A stretch of 9,699 nt of DNA from Pseudomonadota bacterium. GTDB taxonomy: Bacteria; Pseudomonadota; Alphaproteobacteria; Sphingomonadales; Sphingomonadaceae. Shown piece by piece: positions 7,027 through 9,699 of this stretch. Under the pieces are notes generated by a model. That model had not been told where the DNA came from. It made no database searches and saw only the letters and a list, made by a program, of their open reading frames with translations. Within the stretch, counting starts at the first letter, position 1, and each line of letters starts with the position of its first letter. Where the stretch lies: contig JAEZCZ010000098.1 of NCBI GenBank assembly GCA_023433305.1, forward strand, positions 1 to 9,699, given 5' to 3'. The translations under genes and the position numbers were made by a program.

Positions 7027-7890
7027 ATGTACGCGGTAATCGGGATCGTTCTTCTCATCGTGATGGTGTTCGGCGGCTTCGCCCTGACGGGCGGCGCGCT
7101 GGGCCCCGTCATGGAGGCGATCCCGCACGAGATGCTGATCATCGGCGGCGCGGCCGTGGCGGCGCTCGTGACCGGCAACTCGATGCACCAGCTCAAGGCC
7201 ATCGGCGGCGGCTGCAAGAAAGTGTTCAAGGGCCCGCGCCATTCCAAGCAGGACCACATCGACGCGATCGCGCTGACCACCAAGCTGATGCGCCTGCTGC
7301 GCTCCGAAGGCCCGGTCGCGCTGGAAACGCACGTGCAGGAGCCGGAGAATTCGCCGATCTTTGCCGAGTACCCCAACCTGCTCGCCAACAAGCCGCTGAT
7401 CGAGCTGATCTGCGACCCGCTGACGCTGCTCGTGGTCTCGTCCGGATCGCTCGAGACCCACGCGGTCGAAGAGGTCATGGACAACGCGCTGAAGACGCAC
7501 TTCCACGAGCTGCACGAGCCCCAGCACGCGCTGCAGAGCCTGGCCGACGCGCTGCCCGCGCTCGGCATCGTGGCCGCGGTGCTCGGCGTGGTGAAGACGA
7601 TGGGCTCGATCGACGAGCCGCCGGCGATCCTCGGCGGCATGATCGGCTCGGCGCTGGTCGGGACGTTCCTCGGCGTGCTGCTCGCCTATGGCATCGTCGG
7701 GCCGATGGCCTCGCGCCTGAAGCAGGTGATCGAGCAGGACGAGCAGATCTTCCACGCGGTCAAGCAGGTCATCATCGCCAGCCTCCACGGCCATCCGCAG
7801 CCGCTCGTGGTCGAAAGCGCCCGCTCGGGCCTCGGCGAATCGGTGCGGCCGCGCCTGACCGAGCTGCTCGACGCGCTGCGGGGACGCTAG
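7027..7890 (+). CDS. motA: MotA, flagellar stator subunit
   Basis: An inner-membrane stator protein. With MotB it forms the ion channel that turns the rotor by contacting FliG. It is 287 aa, standard length. Four hydrophobic segments are visible: about 1-22, 33-52, 176-191 and 200-226. A large cytoplasmic loop lies between the second and third. The key residues of E. coli MotA have equivalents: Arg92 and Glu100 (RSEGPVALET, the charged pair that contacts FliG), Pro177 in ALPALGIVAAVLGVVK (functional proline next to the channel), and Pro226 in AYGIVGPMASR. AAGGGG at 7011-7016 lies 10 nt before the ATG. It forms a pair with motB (4 bp apart) and is joined to the hook operon without an obvious promoter between. 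Confidence 0.97.
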   Translation: MYAVIGIVLLIVMVFGGFALTGGALGPVMEAIPHEMLIIGGAAVAALVTGNSMHQLKAIGGGCKKVFKGPRHSKQDHIDAIALTTKLMRLLRSEGPVALETHVQEPENSPIFAEYPNLLANKPLIELICDPLTLLVVSSGSLETHAVEEVMDNALKTHFHELHEPQHALQSLADALPALGIVAAVLGVVKTMGSIDEPPAILGGMIGSALVGTFLGVLLAYGIVGPMASRLKQVIEQDEQIFHAVKQVIIASLHGHPQPLVVESARSGLGESVRPRLTELLDALRGR

Positions 7891-7894
7891 GACC

Positions 7895-8719
7895 GTGGCC
7901 AGCCGCGCCGGCAACAACGAGCCGCCCCCGATCATCGTCAAGAAAGTCATCGTCCAGGCGGCCGGCCACCACGGCGGCGCCTGGAAGGTCGCCTATGCCG
8001 ACTTCGTGACCGCGATGATGGCGTTCTTCCTGCTGCTGTGGCTGCTCGGCTCGACCACCGAGGCGCAGCGCCGGGGCCTGGCCGACTATTTCACCCCGAC
8101 GCTGGTCAAGCTGAAGGAGCAGAGCGCCGGCTCCGACGGATTGCTGGGCGGGGCTTCGCTGACCGATCCCGACAACTACCCGCACAAGGCGGCGCAGACC
8201 GGGCAGACCGCGATCACGGTGCCGCGCGACGCATCGGGCGGGAAGAACGAGGGCGCATCGCCGATGAAGCGGATGCGCGAGCGGCTCGAGCAGCGGGTCG
8301 CCGCCGACCCGCGGCTGCGCAAGCTGATGCGGCAGGTGCGGATGGTCGACACGACCGAGGGAACGCGGATCGACCTGGTCGACGATGCCGACTTCTCGAT
8401 GTTCTCGCTCGGCACCACCGTGCTGACGCCCGACGCGCGGACGCTGCTCGGCGCGATCGCTGCGACGATCGCCCCCGAAAGCGGCCTCGTCACGATCCGC
8501 GGCCACACCGACGCGCTGCCGTGGAAACCCGGCATCAAGGCGAACAACTGGTCGCTCTCGGCCGGGCGCGCCGAAGCGACGCGCCAGGCGCTGATGCGCG
8601 ACGGCATCGGCGAACGCCGCTTCCGCCGCATCGAAGGGGTCGCCGACCGGGAGCCGCTGATCGCGAAGGACCCGCAGGACCCGCGCAACCGGCGCATGTC
8701 GATCCTGCTCTCGCGCTGA
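7895..8719 (+). CDS. motB: MotB, flagellar stator anchor
   Basis: The stator subunit that anchors the channel to peptidoglycan and carries the ion-binding aspartate. It is 274 aa from GTG 7895. A short cytoplasmic N-terminus with KKVIV is followed by AWKVAYADFVTAMMAFFLLL (29-48); Asp36 in ADF is the predicted ion-binding residue, and the helix continues into LWLLGS. The periplasmic plug region follows (about 53-66). The OmpA-like peptidoglycan-binding domain spans about 145-274, with TIRGHTDALPWKP (200-212), NNWSLSAGRAEATRQALMRD and the closing DPRNRRMSILLSR. No in-frame ATG precedes the membrane helix, so the GTG start is required. GGGGA at 7880-7884 is the likely ribosome site. The motif around Asp36 resembles proton-type MotB, but coupling-ion type is only an inference. 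Confidence 0.97.
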   Translation: MASRAGNNEPPPIIVKKVIVQAAGHHGGAWKVAYADFVTAMMAFFLLLWLLGSTTEAQRRGLADYFTPTLVKLKEQSAGSDGLLGGASLTDPDNYPHKAAQTGQTAITVPRDASGGKNEGASPMKRMRERLEQRVAADPRLRKLMRQVRMVDTTEGTRIDLVDDADFSMFSLGTTVLTPDARTLLGAIAATIAPESGLVTIRGHTDALPWKPGIKANNWSLSAGRAEATRQALMRDGIGERRFRRIEGVADREPLIAKDPQDPRNRRMSILLSR

Positions 8720-8720
8720 A

Positions 8721-8734
8721 CAGCGGAACCGCTG
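8721..8734. repeat. Inverted repeat CAGCGG-AA-CCGCTG just after motB
   Basis: A perfect 6-bp inverted repeat with a 2-nt centre, beginning right after the motB stop codon. It shares its last three bases (8732-8734) with the next inverted repeat, so the two hairpins could not both form fully. It may be a small operator half or part of a transcript 3'-end structure. The sequence alone does not decide this. Confidence 0.45.
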
Positions 8735-8751
8735 ACACGCCTGTCAGTTTT
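8732..8751 (+). terminator. Possible weak Rho-independent terminator after motB
   Basis: CTGACA-CGCC-TGTCAG forms a 6-bp stem with a 4-nt loop and is followed at once by TTTT (8748-8751). This is the right shape and place for the end of the flg-mot transcript, 12 bp after the motB stop. The stem is only half G/C and the T-run short, so termination would be partial at best. The same bases can be read as an operator or a -35 box. Confidence 0.4.
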
Positions 8752-8760
8752 ACCCATATC
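8732..8760 (+). promoter_or_regulatory. Candidate promoter with overlapping CTG-N10-CAG dyad for the HTH gene
   Basis: CTGACA (8732-8737) matches five of six bases of the -35 consensus TTGACA. A 17-bp spacer leads to CATATC (8755-8760), a weak -10 with about three matches. Transcription would then begin around 8767, just before the ATG at 8782. The stretch 8748-8770 is markedly richer in A/T than the surrounding genes. The dyad 8732-8747 has the form CTG-N10-CAG, the core pattern of many LuxR-type binding sites, and it overlaps the -35. This is a reading of short motifs and could be chance. Confidence 0.35.
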
Positions 8761-8781
8761 CCCTTTTGTGCAGTCTGTCCG

Positions 8782-9057
8782 ATGTTGCATGCCGCGATAC
8801 CATTCGAGACCGAGGAGCTCGCTCATGCGCAGGGCGCGGCCCGCGCCGCGGTCGCGCGCCTCGATCCGGAGGAGACGTCCATCCTCGAGCGCGTGCTCGA
8901 AGGCTGCTCGTGGGCGGACATCGGCCAGGCGCTCGGCCGCTCCGATCGGGAAATGAGCGCGCTTCGCGAAACCCTGATGGCCCGGCTCGGCGCTAATGCG
9001 ACCGCCGACCTGGTTCGGATCGCGATCTACGCCGGTCTCGATCGCCCAGAGCAATAG
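8782..9057 (+). CDS. Stand-alone LuxR/GerE-type helix-turn-helix protein
   Basis: A 91-aa protein, most of which (residues about 26-87) fits the LuxR/GerE C-terminal DNA-binding domain: ARLDPEETSILERVLEGCSW, ADIGQALGRSDREMSALRET, then LMARLGANATADLVRIAIYA and GL. This matches the family scheme L(T)xxExxVLxxxxxGxSxxxIAxxLxxS...LxxKLG..sRaeLvxxAxxxGL. There is no receiver or ligand-binding domain; the first 25 residues are short and featureless. The recognition helix is unusual: S-D-R-E-M-S-A-L where most members have S-x-x-T-V-x-x-H. It lies 62 bp after motB in the same direction, so it may be read through from the flagellar operon or use its own promoter. ATG 8782 is the only reasonable ATG before the domain, and no clear ribosome site precedes it. 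Its last 65 bp overlap the convergent gene. A role in motility regulation is an inference from position. Confidence 0.75.
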   Translation: MLHAAIPFETEELAHAQGAARAAVARLDPEETSILERVLEGCSWADIGQALGRSDREMSALRETLMARLGANATADLVRIAIYAGLDRPEQ

Positions 9058-9466
9058 CGGCGAAGTCGTAATCGCTGCGCAAGGCGAGCATCTGCCGGGT
9101 CCATGCGTCGAGCACCGAACCGGCTATCCCATCGCCCCAACCGCGCACGACCCGCTTGAGCAATGGGCACACGATGCGGGCTTCGACCGCCTGGCCGCCG
9201 TCGTGCACGATCGAGCGAACGCTGAGGCTGCCGGGCCTGACGAGATAACGGGCCGCATCGTCGTGATCACCCTTCTCCAGCATGTCCTCCAGCTTGCTTT
9301 CGGCCGGCGGCCGCCTGAGCGCCGGCTGCAGCGAGCGCGGCGCCAGGTGAACCAGGTGCATGGCATGCCGGAGGCGGTTCTCCAGACTGCCGAAATTCTG
9401 GCTCGCGATCCGGTCGATCCGCGCGAACCATAACCCGAGGGGCAGCGTCTCCGTTTCCTGGTACAT
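8993..9466 (-). CDS. Hypothetical protein, convergent with the HTH gene
   Basis: A 157-aa protein that I do not recognise. The start at 9466 is chosen because CCAAAGG (complement of 9472-9478) lies 5 nt upstream; the frame is open 24 codons further, but that extension is arginine-rich and looks untranslated. Codons from the start to about residue 136 have the strong G/C third-position bias of the neighbouring genes, which supports real coding. Visible features are a predicted helical N-terminal part (GLWFARIDRIASQNFGSLEN, then RLRHAMHLVHLAPRSL), a charged segment ESKLEDMLEKGDHDDAARYL (56-75), and a mixed region with SVRSIVHDGG and VLDAWTRQMLALRSDYDF (118-135). There is no signal peptide or membrane segment, so it is probably cytoplasmic. 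The last 21 residues (AAIALGDRD, then an Arg/Ser-rich tail) lie opposite the HTH gene's 3' end and may be an incidental extension. No function is assigned. Confidence 0.65.
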   Translation of the reverse strand: MYQETETLPLGLWFARIDRIASQNFGSLENRLRHAMHLVHLAPRSLQPALRRPPAESKLEDMLEKGDHDDAARYLVRPGSLSVRSIVHDGGQAVEARIVCPLLKRVVRGWGDGIAGSVLDAWTRQMLALRSDYDFAAIALGDRDRRRSRSEPGRRSH

Positions 9467-9547
9467 CGTTACCTTTGGACTTGGGGAACAAGGGGCTTCG
9501 AAGCGTCCGGAACGCCGACGTGCGTACGCTCCGGGCATATGAGGCGA
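9467..9547. other. Short intergenic region with small palindromes
   Basis: These 81 bp lie upstream of the - strand hypothetical gene. They contain its ribosome site and two short perfect palindromes, GCTTCGAAGC (9495-9504) and GCGTACGC (9522-9529). I could not find a convincing -35/-10 pair or a sigma-54 or sigma-28 flagellar promoter here. Promoter function is likely from position only. Confidence 0.3.
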
Positions 9548-9699
9548 CTATCGATGGCGCGTGCGCGGCGCCCCGGACTTGCAGTGCTCGATCATGTGTC
9601 CTCTGGCTGCGACCCGAGTTTCCATGCACGGCCCGGGTCCCCTGGCCCGGTCCAATGCGACCCATGCCTCGAACGGCGCGCCCCTCACGCCTCGGCACA
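9548..9699 (-). CDS. Possible 3' end of a CDS running off the window edge
   Basis: On the - strand a frame is open from the window edge to TAG (complement of 9548-9550). It gives 49 residues that include GAPFEAWVALDRARGPGP and end HCKSGAPRTRHR. Third positions are mostly G/C, though less strictly than in the flagellar genes. If real, it would be the C-terminus of a gene lying 81 bp upstream of, and in the same direction as, the hypothetical gene. An open + strand frame also runs from ATG 9539 or 9554 to the edge over the same bases, so the coding strand is not settled. No family is recognised. Confidence 0.25.
   Translation of the reverse strand, partial: CRGVRGAPFEAWVALDRARGPGPCMETRVAARGHMIEHCKSGAPRTRHR

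Noticed and set aside
6217..7950. Long - strand open frame (about 577 codons) opposite flgL and motA
   Set aside because: It is the complement of two well-supported genes and shows no recognisable domain; long antisense frames are expected at this GC content.
8038..9057. Single + strand frame of about 339 codons running from inside motB through the HTH gene
   Set aside because: The first 240 codons lie in another frame of the clear MotB peptidoglycan-binding domain and are Arg/Ala-rich. Only the part from ATG 8782 looks coding, so I do not read it as a fusion.
9545..9590. TTGCA at about 9579 as the -12 element of a sigma-54 flagellar promoter
   Set aside because: No GG lies at the required 10-nt spacing upstream; the nearest fits a spacing of 12, which sigma-54 does not use.
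9267..9698. - strand frame of about 143 codons overlapping the hypothetical gene from upstream
   Set aside because: It is a shifted frame across the hypothetical gene, Arg/Gly/Ala-rich, and has no ribosome site or domain; the other - strand frames explain the region better.
1..9699. CRISPR arrays, insertion sequences, tRNA or rRNA genes, attachment sites
   Set aside because: I saw no regularly spaced repeats, transposase frames, terminal inverted repeats or RNA gene signatures anywhere in the window.

Overview
The window is a GC-rich, almost gap-free stretch of a flagellar locus. All recognisable flagellar genes lie on the + strand. High GC, strong third-position G/C bias, the order flgD-E-F-G-H-I-J-K-L, a FlgJ with only the rod-binding domain, and motA-motB attached to the end suggest an alphaproteobacterium. 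A sphingomonad-like (Sphingomonadales) bacterium is my best guess, but I could not run a database search.

Layout. Positions 1-273 hold the 3' part of flgD (hook cap). They are followed by flgE (hook), flgF and flgG (rod), flgH (L-ring lipoprotein), flgI (P-ring), flgJ (rod cap / rod-binding protein), flgK and flgL (hook-filament junction), then motA and motB (stator). Gaps run from a 4-bp overlap (flgI/flgJ) to 34 bp (flgE/flgF), so positions 1-8719 look like one transcription unit. Together these genes encode the distal rod, the rings that carry it through the wall and outer membrane, the hook and its cap, the adaptor to the filament, and the ion-driven stator. Proximal-rod genes (flgB, flgC) probably lie just upstream, outside the window.

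After motB there is a 62-bp, locally AT-rich patch (8720-8781). It contains two small inverted repeats that can be read as a weak terminator, an operator or a promoter. It leads into a 91-codon + strand gene for a stand-alone LuxR/GerE-type helix-turn-helix protein (8782-9057). Facing it on the - strand is an unrecognised 157-aa protein (8993-9466) whose 3' end overlaps the regulator's 3' end by 65 bp. From 9467 to the end I see only an intergenic region and a doubtful - strand reading frame running off the window edge.

The less ordinary points are these. The hook protein (269 aa) appears to lack the outer D2 domain, and the hook cap ends soon after its N-terminal domain. FlgI has no cysteines. 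The region after motB pairs a small regulator with an unknown convergent gene behind a multi-reading regulatory patch. I did not find clear evidence of a wholly new system; the last two genes are the real unknowns.
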